Assembly: GCA_963705325.1 (NCBI GenBank)
Contig: OY970069.1
Location: 2,046,001-2,110,000 of the forward strand
Reading direction: 5' to 3'
DNA: 64,000 nucleotides
Source of the DNA: DATARH01 sp963705325
Lineage (GTDB): Bacteria; Pseudomonadota; Alphaproteobacteria; ATCC43930; CGMCC-115725
Below are positions 1 to 7,952 of this stretch, in pieces. The position numbers were made by a program, and so were the translations under genes. The notes under the pieces were generated by a model, which ran no database searches, had not been told where the DNA came from, and saw only the letters and a list, made by a program, of their open reading frames with translations. How positions within the stretch are numbered: position 1 is the first letter of the stretch; every line of letters starts with the position of its first letter.

Positions 1-1
1 T

Positions 2-1147
2 CAGTTGCAGAAAATGGAGGCTATCGGACAGCTCACCGGAGGCATCGCGCACGATTTCAACAATCTGCTGACTGCTATCATAGGGAGCCTCGAAATCGCC
101 GGCCGGCGTGGTTCCGATCAATCTGTAAAGCGCCTTATTGACAACGCCATGCGCGCTGCTCAGCGCGGCGCGGCCCTGACTCAGCGAATGCTCGTCTTTG
201 CGCGGCGTCAGGGGCTCGACGTCCGGCCGTTAGATATTCCGACGCTGGTTCGTGGCATGGGCGAGATGCTCGAACGATCTCTCGGCCCCTCGGTGCTGAT
301 CGAAACTCGCTTTCCGCTAAATCTTCAGTGGGTCAAGACCGACCCGAACCAGCTCGAAATGGCGCTGCTTAACCTGATGGTCAATGCTCGCGATGCGATG
401 CCGCGAGGCGGACCTATCATCGTGGCCGCGAGACCTGAAACGGTCTCGGGCAGCCAAGGGCGATTGGGCCCAGGTTCCTACGTCTGCCTATCGGTCACAG
501 ACACCGGCGAGGGAATGGACGAGGGCACGCTATCGAGAGCGATTGAGCCGTTTTTCACCACCAAGGAAGTGGGCAAGGGAACCGGCCTTGGCCTGCCGAT
601 GGTACATGGCTTCGCTCAGGAGTCGGGTGGGGAATTGGTTTTGAAAAGCCGAAAGGGGCAGGGCACGACCGCTGAGTTGTGGTTGCCGGTAGCCGAGAAA
701 TCTCCTGTCGCGGTCGCCGAGACCAGCGCAGCTGCGCCATCCGCACCCGTCCCGAACCTGACCGTGCTGGTCGTCGATGACGATCCGATGGTCCTTACCA
801 ATATGGCCGCAATGCTGGATGACCTCGGACATACCGTTCTTGAGGCAGCCTCCGCCGGCGAAGCGCTCGCCATCCTTCATCGGGAGAGCGCGATCCAGCT
901 CGTGCTGACCGATCACGCCATGCCCCAGATGACCGGCCTGCAATTGATCGAAGAGATCAAGAGCGGCTGGCCGGACCTGCCGGTCATTTTGGCGAGCGGC
1001 TTTGCCGAGCTCCCACCGGGAGCCGCTCCATTGCAGATCACGCTCGCCAAGCCGTTCCTGCAATACGATCTGGCGCAAGCCGTGGAAGCCGCATTGGAAG
1101 ACGCCCAAACGCGCCGCGTCGTGCGGTTTCGCACGCCTACAACTTAG
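2..1147 (+). CDS. Hybrid histidine kinase with C-terminal receiver, 5' end outside window
   Basis: Two-component signalling protein, seen only from its phospho-acceptor region on; the frame is open to the window edge, so the sensor part is missing. The HisKA-type acceptor motif GGIAHDFNN is followed by an HATPase domain (N-box MVNARDAMP, DTGEGMD, GTGLGLPMV). A receiver domain follows (acidic pair VVDDDP, acceptor Asp in LTDHAMP, Lys in LAKPF). It is clearly paralogous to the kinase at 30594-32309, with the same domain order and motifs. The gene converges on the kaiC remnant, only 17 bases from the end of that frame. Signal and target are unknown. Confidence 0.9.
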   Translation, partial: QLQKMEAIGQLTGGIAHDFNNLLTAIIGSLEIAGRRGSDQSVKRLIDNAMRAAQRGAALTQRMLVFARRQGLDVRPLDIPTLVRGMGEMLERSLGPSVLIETRFPLNLQWVKTDPNQLEMALLNLMVNARDAMPRGGPIIVAARPETVSGSQGRLGPGSYVCLSVTDTGEGMDEGTLSRAIEPFFTTKEVGKGTGLGLPMVHGFAQESGGELVLKSRKGQGTTAELWLPVAEKSPVAVAETSAAAPSAPVPNLTVLVVDDDPMVLTNMAAMLDDLGHTVLEAASAGEALAILHRESAIQLVLTDHAMPQMTGLQLIEEIKSGWPDLPVILASGFAELPPGAAPLQITLAKPFLQYDLAQAVEAALEDAQTRRVVRFRTPTT

Positions 1148-1164
1148 TCTTCCACTCGTAACTC

Positions 1165-2291
1165 TCATTCCGAAAAAGGCGAAGGGGCGAGCGGGTAACC
1201 GTCAAGCTCGACGCCATGTCGCACGCTGTACGCAAATTCCCCGGGCGACATCTCGGCCGGGTCGATCTGCTGCACCCGGATTTTGCCGGAATCGACATGG
1301 ACTTGCAGCGGCATGCCGAGTCCCTCGGCCCGCGCGAACACTGTTCCCAGCCCCTCATCGAACGCGAACACACCGACCCGCTCGCCCCGTGCCGCCGCGG
1401 CCATCGCATAGGTCAGAGCGATCGACGATTTGCCGACCCCGGCACCGCCGATCAGCAGCATGCTCGTACCCCGTTCGATGCCTCCGCCGAGCAATGCGTC
1501 GAGTTGGGAGGAGCCCGTCGAGGTGATCTCGCCTAGGAACGCTTTGTGGTGTTCCGCGGCCACCTGGCGCGGGTAGATGGCGAGCCCGCCAGTTTGGATC
1601 GTGAAATTGTGATACCCACCGCGATACTTATGCCGCGCATCTTGACGACGCGAAGCCGGCGACGCTCGGCGCCGTATTCGATGGCCAGCTGCTCCAGCGT
1701 GATGACCCCATGCGCGATGCTGTGCAGCTGGAGATCGTTGTCGTTCGACGACAAATCGTCGAGTAACATCACCGTGCACCGTCGGCCGGCGAAGAAATTC
1801 TTCAAGGCAAGAATTTGCCTTCGATAGCGCAGCGAGTTTTGCGAGAGCAAACGCATCTCCGAAAGGGAGTCGAAGACGACGCGTTTCGGATTTACCTCAC
1901 GCACTCGGTCGAGAATGCTTTTGGTGGTCTCGCTAAGTTCCAGCTCCGCCGGATGGAACAGCGTCAACTCCTGATCCGGATCGAGGCTTGCTTCCGGCGG
2001 CACGAGTTCAAAAACGTCAATGCCGGCCAATGCCCAACCATGGCGAGTAACGACGGAGCGCAATTCACGTTCGCTCTCCGACAAGGTGACATAAAGGCAG
2101 GCTTCTCCCCGGCGCACACCCTCCAGCAGAAATTGGAGCGCCAAGGTGGTCTTCCCGGTCCCTGGGTGCCCTTCGATCAGATAGATACGATCGGCGTCGA
2201 AACCTCCGCCTAGGATGTCGTCCAACCCGTTGCTGCCGGTTGAGATTGTCTGCGGCTCATCCGAGCCTGTTATGGTTGCGGATTGGGTCAT
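1165..2291 (-). pseudogene. KaiC-family ATPase, frameshifted and C-terminally truncated
   Basis: RecA-like KaiC-family protein (double ATPase fold, used in clock-like or signalling roles). ATG at 2291 has AGGAG just upstream. The first ATPase domain is intact (GHPGTGKTT, VVFDSLSEM). Near 1630-1633 the frame breaks after VVKMRG; the expected continuation KYRGGYHNFTI is one base out of phase, so one base was lost. The second domain has its own P-loop (GGAGVGKSS) but ends abruptly in YPLAPSPFSE near the neighbouring kinase, before the Walker B region. Two independent lesions make this a pseudogene. KaiC-family genes often sit beside hybrid kinases like the one adjacent. Confidence 0.88.
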
Positions 2292-2371
2292 GGCAGGCTC
2301 CTGGTAAACGTCGCGTCGGCGCGTTCGTCCGCGGGCCGCCAAATTAAACGTGCATTGAATTGCCTCATCAA

Positions 2372-2535
2372 CTACCCGCCTCGCCGCGTTGCCGCCGGCT
2401 CACAATGGGTGCTCGCAGTTTTTGCCAGCATTCTGAGGTTCTGCGCGGTGGCTGTGAGCAGGAACTCATTTCGTGCGCTGCAGGGGCCACGCAATCGCAA
2501 GCGGCCGAGATGCAAAATGCGTCTGAGGTCACCTG
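2372..2535 (-). pseudogene. C-terminal scrap of an IS1182/IS5-like transposase
   Basis: A minus-strand frame ending in TAG at 2372-2374 reads GPCSARNEFLLTATAQNLR. This resembles the conserved C-terminal end of IS1182/IS5-type transposases (GARxEFxLxATAQNLRKLA). No start, catalytic domain or inverted repeats remain. It fills most of the gap between kaiC and the PRC-barrel gene. Family assignment rests on this one motif. Confidence 0.55.
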
Positions 2536-2603
2536 TTATGTGCAAAAACGGCCGCCGGCATGGCCGGCAGCCGTCAGGGTGGTAGGGTCCTGCCTATGCG
2601 GCG

Positions 2604-3002
2604 CTAGGATTTAGCGGGTACCCAAGCCGTCTTCTGCTTGTCAAACGTGAAGCCCGGTGCCGACTTGAGGGCGTCCTTGGTCGCATCGAGCGTGAGGTAC
2701 CAGGCGCCGTCCTTCATCTCCGCATGGACGGCGTTGAGCGGCACCCCAACGTCTTTCTCGCCGGCCCCAAGGAAACCGCCGACGCCGATAATTAGCCCGG
2801 TGATCTGGCCGTTATCACCGATTATCACGTCGTCGACGGTGCCGAGCTTGTCCTTCGCTGGGTCATAGACACTTTGCTTGTAGTACTTAGTCACCGTCTT
2901 GCCAGGCGGCGGCGAGGTCATGATAGGCGCGGGCATGGTTTGTGCCACGGCGAAGCCGGTGGCTCCGAGAAGAATGGCGGCGGCTGAAAGGGTTTTGTTC
3001 AT
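2604..3002 (-). CDS. Secreted PRC-barrel domain protein
   Basis: 132-residue protein. The start at 3002 (MNKTLSAAAILLG) is chosen because GGAGGAG lies just upstream and a signal peptide ending near FAVAQT follows directly. The mature part has a PRC-barrel fold signature: KLGTVDDVIIGDNGQITGLI, then VGGFLGAGEKDVGVPL. Such alphaproteobacterial proteins are periplasmic, of unknown exact role, and often stress-induced. An EcfG-like promoter lies about 30 bases upstream. A cytoplasmic relative lies at 21202-21558. Confidence 0.85.
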   Translation of the reverse strand: MNKTLSAAAILLGATGFAVAQTMPAPIMTSPPPGKTVTKYYKQSVYDPAKDKLGTVDDVIIGDNGQITGLIIGVGGFLGAGEKDVGVPLNAVHAEMKDGAWYLTLDATKDALKSAPGFTFDKQKTAWVPAKS

Positions 3003-3031
3003 TAGCTCCTCCAACAGGTTCGCGGTAGGCA

Positions 3032-3056
3032 AACGCTCGTCAGGGCCCGAGGTTGC
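3032..3056 (-). promoter_or_regulatory. EcfG-like general-stress promoter of the PRC-barrel gene
   Basis: Minus strand: GCAAC, 16 bases, CGTT. The EcfG consensus is GGAAC-N16/17-CGTT, so there is one mismatch in the -35. The position suits the gene starting at 3002. Matched by eye. Confidence 0.5.
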
Positions 3057-3561
3057 GTAGCGCGCGCTCTATCGTCTCTGAGCTCGGCAAGAACGCTACC
3101 GCCTGCCGCCGCGACACTTCGAAAATCCTGCCGCGGGTTCCTGATGAGATTAGCGGCTTTTCGGCGATCGAAGCGGCGGGAAGGCATCAGCAACCGTTGC
3201 AGTTACGGTGCACTTACTTGAAAGGGATCAGAGCGCGGTCCCCAAATGTGATGACGATGTTCCCTGCGGCGCCGGTGCAGTGAGGGGGACACTTTTTAAT
3301 GCGGATTAGTAATGTGATTACGTCGTCCAAAAAAATGCGAGCTATGATCCGCCCGGCTGAGCAGTTTTATTTCGGCGATGGGCACCTCCACGGCGACGGG
3401 CTGCCTTGGGTGACTCGGACAGGTACGCCCGACGGCGGACGATAGTCGATTAAGCGGATCAGCCACCGGAAAATTCACGCCTGACGGGAACTGGGCTAGA
3501 GCCACTAACGTTCCTTATCGAGTCCGTTGGGGCAGAAGTCTGGGAGATGTGTGTGGCGCGC
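3057..3561. other. Gap with no recognisable gene
   Basis: About 500 bases between the PRC promoter and the IS3-family element. Short frames exist on both strands, but none has a ribosome site or a recognisable motif. Confidence 0.6.
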
Positions 3562-3588
3562 TGTCCGGCATCAGCACCAATGAGACAG
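3562..3588 (+). repeat. Left terminal inverted repeat of IS3-family element
   Basis: Matches the reverse complement of 5038-5064: TGTCCG, then C, TCAG and TGAGA blocks agree, with a mismatched stretch between. Confidence 0.75.
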
Positions 3589-3647
3589 ATTGTGCGGGTT
3601 GAGGAAGAGAGGATTTCTGGCCCATCGTAGCCTTCCAAGGAGCGAAG

Positions 3648-4022
3648 ATGGGACAGAAATCCGGGCCGGAGAAGGAGCCGGCAGAACAGGTTATCAAGGA
3701 GGTCCGTCGCGCCACCCGGCGGCAATTTTCGGCGGAGGAGAAGATCCGCATTGTGCTGAGTGGCCTGCGCGGTGAGGACAGCATCGCTGAGCTGTGTCGC
3801 CGCGAGGGGATCGTCCAGAACCTCTATTACCGCTGGTCGAAGGAGTTTCTCGAGGGTGGCAAGAAGCGCCTGGCCGGCGACACGGCGCGGGCGGCGACCT
3901 CGGATGAGGTCAAGGATCTGCGCCGGGAAGCCGGCGCATTGAAGGAGGTGGTGGCCGAGCTCATGCTCGAGAACCGCTTGCTCAAAAAAAGCATGATCGG
4001 GGTTGGGGAGGACGGGGCATGA
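3648..4022 (+). CDS. IS3-family OrfA (helix-turn-helix protein)
   Basis: 124 residues. An N-terminal HTH of the transposase_8 type (FSAEEKIRIVLSGL, IAELCRREGI, YYRWSKEFL) is followed by a leucine-zipper-like helix (DLRREAGALKEVVAELMLEN). It binds the element ends and supplies the N-terminal part of the OrfAB transposase. The stop overlaps the orfB start as ATGA at 4019-4022. Confidence 0.9.
   Translation: MGQKSGPEKEPAEQVIKEVRRATRRQFSAEEKIRIVLSGLRGEDSIAELCRREGIVQNLYYRWSKEFLEGGKKRLAGDTARAATSDEVKDLRREAGALKEVVAELMLENRLLKKSMIGVGEDGA
3984..3990 (+). promoter_or_regulatory. A7 slippery site for programmed -1 frameshift
   Basis: Seven A residues lie in orfA just before its end. A -1 slip here enters the orfB frame with no stop between 3989 and the orfB ATG at 4019, as expected for IS3-family OrfAB fusion. 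Confidence 0.6.
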
Positions 4023-4990
4023 GATACCCCGCCTCCGAGAAGCTGGAGATCATCCGGCTGGTCGAGCAATCCTCCCTGCCGGTCTGCCGCACCCTGGCGA
4101 AGCTCGGCATTCCCCGGGCGACCTTCTACCGTCGGCACAGCAGCGGCGGGCCGGAGGCGCTGAATGATCGCTCGCCGCGGCCGGACCGTGTGTGGAACCG
4201 CATTCCCGACCCTGAGCGCGAACGGATTATCCAGCTGGCGCTCGACGAGCCTGCGCTGTCGCCGCGCGAGCTGGCCGTCCGTTTCACCGACACGGAAAGC
4301 TATTTTGTGTCGGAGGCTTCGGTCTATCGCCTGCTAAAGGCTCATGACCTGATCGCCAGCCCCGCCTTCATCGTGATCAAGGCCGCCGATGCGTTCAAGG
4401 ACAAGACCACCGCTCCCAACCAGCTCTGGCAGACCGACTTCACCTATCTCAAGGTGATCGGCTGGGGCTGGTTCTACCTGTCGACCGTGCTCGACGACTT
4501 CTCCCGTTACATCGTCGCCTGGAAACTGTGCACCACAATGAAGGCCGAGGATGTCACCGCCACGCTCGATCTGGCGCTGCAGGCCTCGGGGTTGCACGAG
4601 GCCAAGCTCACGCGGCGGCCTCGCCTGCTATCTGACAACGGTTCCAGCTATATCGCGGCCGACTTGGCCAAATGGCTCAAGGGCCACAACATCAAACATG
4701 TTCGCGGCGCGCCCTACCATCCGATGACCCAGGGCAAGATCGAGCGCTGGCACCAGACGCTGAAGAACCGCGCCCTGCTGGAAAACTACTTCATGCCCGG
4801 CGATCTCGAAGCCCAAATCGAGGCCTTCGTCGCCGACTACAATCACCGCCGTTACCATGAGAGCATCGACAATCTCACCCCAGCCGACGTCTACTTCGCG
4901 CGGCGCTCAACCATCCTGGCAGAACGAGAAAGGATCAAACGACAGACCATCGCCAACCGTCGCCTGCAGCATCAACGGCAAGCCGCCTAA
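4019..4990 (+). CDS. IS3-family OrfB, DDE transposase
   Basis: 323 residues, full length. An N-terminal HTH (VCRTLAKLGIPRATFYRR) is followed by an rve integrase core with the catalytic triad visible: Asp in WQTDFTYLK, Asp in LLSDNGSSY, Glu in QGKIERWHQ. The C-terminus YNHRRYHESIDNLTPADVY is typical. It catalyses cut-and-paste or copy-out movement of the element. The frame is -1 relative to orfA. No lesion is seen, so the copy may be active. Confidence 0.93.
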   Translation: MRYPASEKLEIIRLVEQSSLPVCRTLAKLGIPRATFYRRHSSGGPEALNDRSPRPDRVWNRIPDPERERIIQLALDEPALSPRELAVRFTDTESYFVSEASVYRLLKAHDLIASPAFIVIKAADAFKDKTTAPNQLWQTDFTYLKVIGWGWFYLSTVLDDFSRYIVAWKLCTTMKAEDVTATLDLALQASGLHEAKLTRRPRLLSDNGSSYIAADLAKWLKGHNIKHVRGAPYHPMTQGKIERWHQTLKNRALLENYFMPGDLEAQIEAFVADYNHRRYHESIDNLTPADVYFARRSTILAERERIKRQTIANRRLQHQRQAA

Positions 4991-5037
4991 CATCACCAAT
5001 CCGATGAGCCAGAGCCTCTCTTATTTTACCCAGCCCA

Positions 5038-5064
5038 TTATCTCAAAAACCCTGACGACGGACA
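5038..5064 (-). repeat. Right terminal inverted repeat of IS3-family element
   Basis: Partner of 3562-3588. The element ends with CGGACA at 5059-5064. Confidence 0.75.
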
Positions 5065-5269
5065 CCCAGCTTACCCGGCGCGTCACTTCGTCAAGCCCGG
5101 CATAACCGGGTGGGCACAGGTCAAAGCGGGCTATAGTGCCTCTATTGCGGAAAGTGCGGAGAAATTACGCTATGACCTGTATTACGTAAAATACCGCAGT
5201 CTTCGTTTAGATCTTAAAATTCTTCTCCGCACTATCGCCGTGGTTATCCGAGGAGAGGGCGCGCGATAG
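5065..5269 (+). pseudogene. C-terminal tail of a polyprenyl-phosphate sugar transferase
   Basis: The frame next to the IS right end reads RHFVKPGITGWAQVKAGY, then LRYDLYYVKYRSLRLDLKIL, stopping at TAG 5267-5269. This is the diagnostic C-terminus of bacterial sugar transferases (WcaJ/ExoY type), which start exopolysaccharide synthesis by moving a sugar phosphate to undecaprenyl phosphate. The N-terminal membrane part is absent on the other side of the IS, so insertion was accompanied by deletion or rearrangement. Confidence 0.85.
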
Positions 5270-5379
5270 GGCACAATTGGTGGCTGCGCATTGCCAGCTT
5301 CGGCTGGCTTTATTACAAGTTTGAGCAACCAATGACGCTCGCGTATCGCCGCGGCGTCGGAGGTCGGGACTTCGCGCTT

Positions 5380-5829
5380 TCGGATCGCCACGGACGATCG
5401 ATTTGAGAATCGCCTCGTAACGACGCCGGTCGGAATTGGGGATGCGTGCGGTCACGAGTGTGCCACCAGGCCAGAAGCCTTCGTCCTCGCTCGCGCCCGA
5501 CTGAGTCAACGCTCCGATAATCCCACCGGCGGCCCCGCCGACCGCGGCCATTGCCGCGGTGGAGATGAGCCAACCAGCGGCAACTACCGGTCCGATCCCG
5601 GGAATTGCGAGTTATCCAAGGCCAGCGAGCAGGCCAGCGGCGCCCCCGATCGCTGCTCCGATGCCCGCACCAGCACCCGCGCCTTCGGCTCGGTCATCTC
5701 TACCGTTACGATCCCGATCAATTACATTGCACGGATATCGTCGCTGGCCAAACCGGCGAGCTCAAGTTCCCGAACTGCTTCGCTGGCACTTGCCTAGTCG
5801 TCGTAAAGTACCGAGACCATGACTGCCAT
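5380..5829 (-). pseudogene. Degenerate general stress protein (YflT/GSP17M-like)
   Basis: From ATG 5829 the minus strand reads MAVMVSVLYDD, then an in-frame TAG, ASASEAVRELELAGLASDDI, and a TAA. Another frame continues GAGAGIGAAIGGAAGLLAGLG, then VVAAGWLISTAAMAAVGGA and GFWPGGTLVTARI. This is the usual layout of small alphaproteobacterial stress proteins: an N-terminal general-stress domain, then a Gly/Ala-rich membrane hairpin. At least two stops and one frameshift make it non-functional. Confidence 0.75.
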
Positions 5830-5862
5830 AGTGTCTCTCCGAAATGGCGATGCTTATTGCAC

Positions 5863-6165
5863 CTAACGCGCGATAACGTGGCCCTGATAGTCAAGGCTGA
5901 CCGTGACGGTTTGCCCGTCCCTCATGGCGTGGCCCCGCCAGACCTTGCTATCGTCCTTCTGCAAGTCGGTCACGTTCGTAAAGCCGTTAGCCTCAATGCG
6001 AGACTTGGCCTCGCCCTGCGTAAAACTGTTACGCCCAGCGACCGGAGCCGGCGGCTGCGGTGTATCCGCGCTATTGATGGCCTTGTTCTGAGGTCCGTTT
6101 TGAGCGGGAGGCGGCTGCTGGGCAAATGCCCCACTGGCGAAAAGTCCGAGAGCCGCGCCCATCAC
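5863..6165 (-). CDS. Small secreted protein, PepSY-like
   Basis: About 100 residues. The hydrophobic start MGAALGLFASGAFAQ is a short signal peptide, followed by a Gln/Pro-rich linker and a compact C-terminal domain (GEAKSRIEANGFTNV, DDSKVWRGHAMRDG, VTVSLDYQGHV) like the small PepSY-type proteins common in alphaproteobacteria. GTG 6165 or ATG 6162 must be the start, because an in-frame TAA lies four codons upstream; the signal peptide lacks its usual basic start, so the original start may be damaged. An EcfG-like promoter lies upstream. Confidence 0.65.
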   Translation of the reverse strand: MMGAALGLFASGAFAQQPPPAQNGPQNKAINSADTPQPPAPVAGRNSFTQGEAKSRIEANGFTNVTDLQKDDSKVWRGHAMRDGQTVTVSLDYQGHVIAR

Positions 6166-6213
6166 GATTACTTAGCGCGTGTCTTGCACCTTCCGTTTGA
6201 GGTGGTGCACACA

Positions 6214-6239
6214 AACCGCGCGACGAATCCCATAGTTCC
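6214..6239 (-). promoter_or_regulatory. EcfG-like promoter of the PepSY-like gene
   Basis: Minus strand: GGAAC, 17 bases, GGTT, about 50 bases upstream of the 6165 start. The -35 is perfect; the -10 has one mismatch to CGTT. Confidence 0.45.
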
Positions 6240-6325
6240 GTGGACATCAGTGCGCGACCTACACCGGGCAGAATATGATTGTTTCTCGGTAACATTATGG
6301 ACAAGAATTATTACATTAGGTTACA

Positions 6326-6350
6326 GGAACTTCAGGCTCGAAGTCTGGTT
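6326..6350 (+). promoter_or_regulatory. EcfG-like promoter of a small membrane peptide
   Basis: GGAAC at 6326-6330, 16 bases, GGTT at 6347-6350; 33 bases before the ATG at 6384. It is divergent from the promoter at 6214-6239. Confidence 0.5.
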
Positions 6351-6383
6351 TGTTCAACATCTAGAACATCTAAGGTATATGCT

Positions 6384-6458
6384 ATGCCTATAATACTTTG
6401 GGCTCTGGGTGTTCCCCTCTCGGTCGTGCTCCTTCTTTGGATATTCCATGTAGTCTAA
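6384..6458 (+). CDS. 24-residue hydrophobic membrane peptide
   Basis: Reads MPIILWALGVPLSVVLLLWI then four more residues. It is one transmembrane helix and resembles the tiny hydrophobic proteins (MPLILWLLG... type) found near stress genes in Rhizobiales. AAGG lies about 10 bases upstream of the ATG, and an EcfG-like promoter precedes it. Confidence 0.6.
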   Translation: MPIILWALGVPLSVVLLLWIFHVV

Positions 6459-6562
6459 GTCTGCTACCGCGCGAGCGGTCGAAAGGAGACTGTCGGCTTG
6501 GGCCCCGAAACTGCTTGCAAGGTCGACAGGCCCCCCGAGCGTCAGGGAAAGGTTAGGTATCA

Positions 6563-6769
6563 ATGAAACCGCCACGGAAGCCTAGCCTGCCGCTTGGCGA
6601 GCCGGACCCAAAAACCGTCGATAATAGGTTAGCCGTGGCACGAGCCACTGCCGAAAGTCTCTTTTCAATTAAGCCGGCTGAAAGGCGACCACGGCCGCGT
6701 GTGCTGAGTGCGGCGCGGGGGGTCATCCTCACCGACGCGATTACTGGCATGTCGCCAAGCAGAAATTGA
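6563..6769 (+). CDS. Hypothetical 68-residue basic protein
   Basis: Reads MKPPRKPSLPLGEPDPK at the start and GVILTDAITGMSPSRN at the end. It is rich in Arg/Pro, has no predicted membrane segment, and I recognise no family. Weak AAGG upstream. It ends 33 bases before the AI-2E permease gene and may be co-transcribed. Confidence 0.4.
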   Translation: MKPPRKPSLPLGEPDPKTVDNRLAVARATAESLFSIKPAERRPRPRVLSAARGVILTDAITGMSPSRN

Positions 6770-6802
6770 GCTGGCGAACCGAAAAATAAGCTGGCTGTTC
6801 GA

Positions 6803-7939
6803 ATGTCCAACGGAGACGTCTATCCCCTGGTTGCCCCTTCGAAAGAGGGAAGGCTAAGGTCTGCGACGAACGTTGTGGAGCCCGTTTTGAAACCGGAGCT
6901 CTCCTCGGCACTGGACATTGCTAATATCTTTCTTGGTGCGCTCTTGCTACTGGCCGTCCTGGCCGCCTGCTATTTCGCCGCTTCGATCCTTCTGCCGATC
7001 GTAGTCGCGATTGTGTTGCTGCTGGTGTTGCAGCCCGCAATGCGGCTTTTAGAGCGCCTTCATGTTCCGCGCGGAGTCGCTGCGGTTTTTATTATTTTGC
7101 TTCTCTTTAGCTTCCTGATCGGCATCGGAATGACGCTGTCGGGGCCCGCAGCAATCTGGGCGCAAAAGCTTCCTGCCGTCATCCCAAAGCTTCAGGAGAG
7201 GCTGAGGTTCTTGAGCGCTCCGATCTCTGCCATCCAACAGCTGGCCAGCAGAGCCGAAAGCTTGACCGCGACACAACATCCGCTACCCGTGACTTTAGCA
7301 GGCGCGGGACTCTCTGACCGCTTGATAGAAGGCACCCGCTATTTGGTCGGCGGATTCTTGGAAACTGCGCTTGTGCTGTTCTTCTTGCTAATAGCTGGCG
7401 ATACATTCTTGCGTCGTTTAGTAGAGGTATTGCCGGGGTTCAAAAACAAACGGAAGGCAGTGGAGATTTCACAACAAGTTGAGAGCGACATCTCCGCGTT
7501 TCTTTTAACAATTACATTAATGAATATGGCTGTCGGAATTGGTACGGGGGTCGTGGCGGCGGTATGCGGGCTAGGCGATCCGTTCTTGTGGGCCACTGTT
7601 GCGTTCTTACTGAACTACATTCCCATTCTGGGTCCGCTGATTGGCGTTGCGACCTTCTTCCTGGCTGGCCTTGTGATGATCGAAAGCTTGTGGCTGGCGT
7701 GCCTACCGGCGGTGCTTTATCTCGGCATTCACATCGTTGAAGGTGAGACGATTACACCAATGTTGCTCGCCCGTCGGTTCACGCTAAACCCAGTGCTCGT
7801 CATTATTGGTTTGGTGTTCTGGTATTGGATGTGGGGCGTTGCCGGAGCGATCCTTGCGACACCAATGATCGCCGTAACCAAAATTGTCTGCGATCGCGTG
7901 GAGGCCCTGAGACCCTTCGGCCATTTCATCGAGGGCTGA
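6803..7939 (+). CDS. AI-2E family (PerM/TqsA-type) membrane permease
   Basis: 378 residues, usual family length. A soluble N-terminal tail of about 35 residues is followed by a helical pair (FLGALLLLAVLAACYFAASI, LLPIVVAIVLLLVLQP), a periplasmic helical region, then five or so C-terminal helices including the family signature LLNYIPILGPLIG and LVFWYWMWGVAGAILATPM. The family exports signals or small organics, or acts as a Na+/H+ antiporter; the substrate cannot be told. Poor ribosome site. A BrkB-family gene follows after 13 bases, likely in one operon. Confidence 0.9.
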   Translation: MSNGDVYPLVAPSKEGRLRSATNVVEPVLKPELSSALDIANIFLGALLLLAVLAACYFAASILLPIVVAIVLLLVLQPAMRLLERLHVPRGVAAVFIILLLFSFLIGIGMTLSGPAAIWAQKLPAVIPKLQERLRFLSAPISAIQQLASRAESLTATQHPLPVTLAGAGLSDRLIEGTRYLVGGFLETALVLFFLLIAGDTFLRRLVEVLPGFKNKRKAVEISQQVESDISAFLLTITLMNMAVGIGTGVVAAVCGLGDPFLWATVAFLLNYIPILGPLIGVATFFLAGLVMIESLWLACLPAVLYLGIHIVEGETITPMLLARRFTLNPVLVIIGLVFWYWMWGVAGAILATPMIAVTKIVCDRVEALRPFGHFIEG

Positions 7940-7952
7940 CGGACCCGATCAA

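Larger units (their letters stand above)
3562..5064 (+). mobile_element. IS3-family insertion sequence, apparently complete
   Basis: 1503-bp element with orfA and overlapping orfB. The ends are imperfect inverted repeats: the left begins TGTCCGGCATCAG at 3562, and the reverse complement of the right begins TGTCCGTCGTCAG at 5064; a TGAGA block matches further in. No 3-5 bp target duplication is visible (CGC on the left, CCC on the right), so one flank has probably been rearranged. It sits directly against the tail of a sugar transferase gene. Confidence 0.85.

Noticed and set aside
3562..5064. Target-site duplication for the first IS3-family element
   Set aside because: Flanking triplets CGC and CCC do not match, and shifting the ends by a base does not help; no duplication is claimed.
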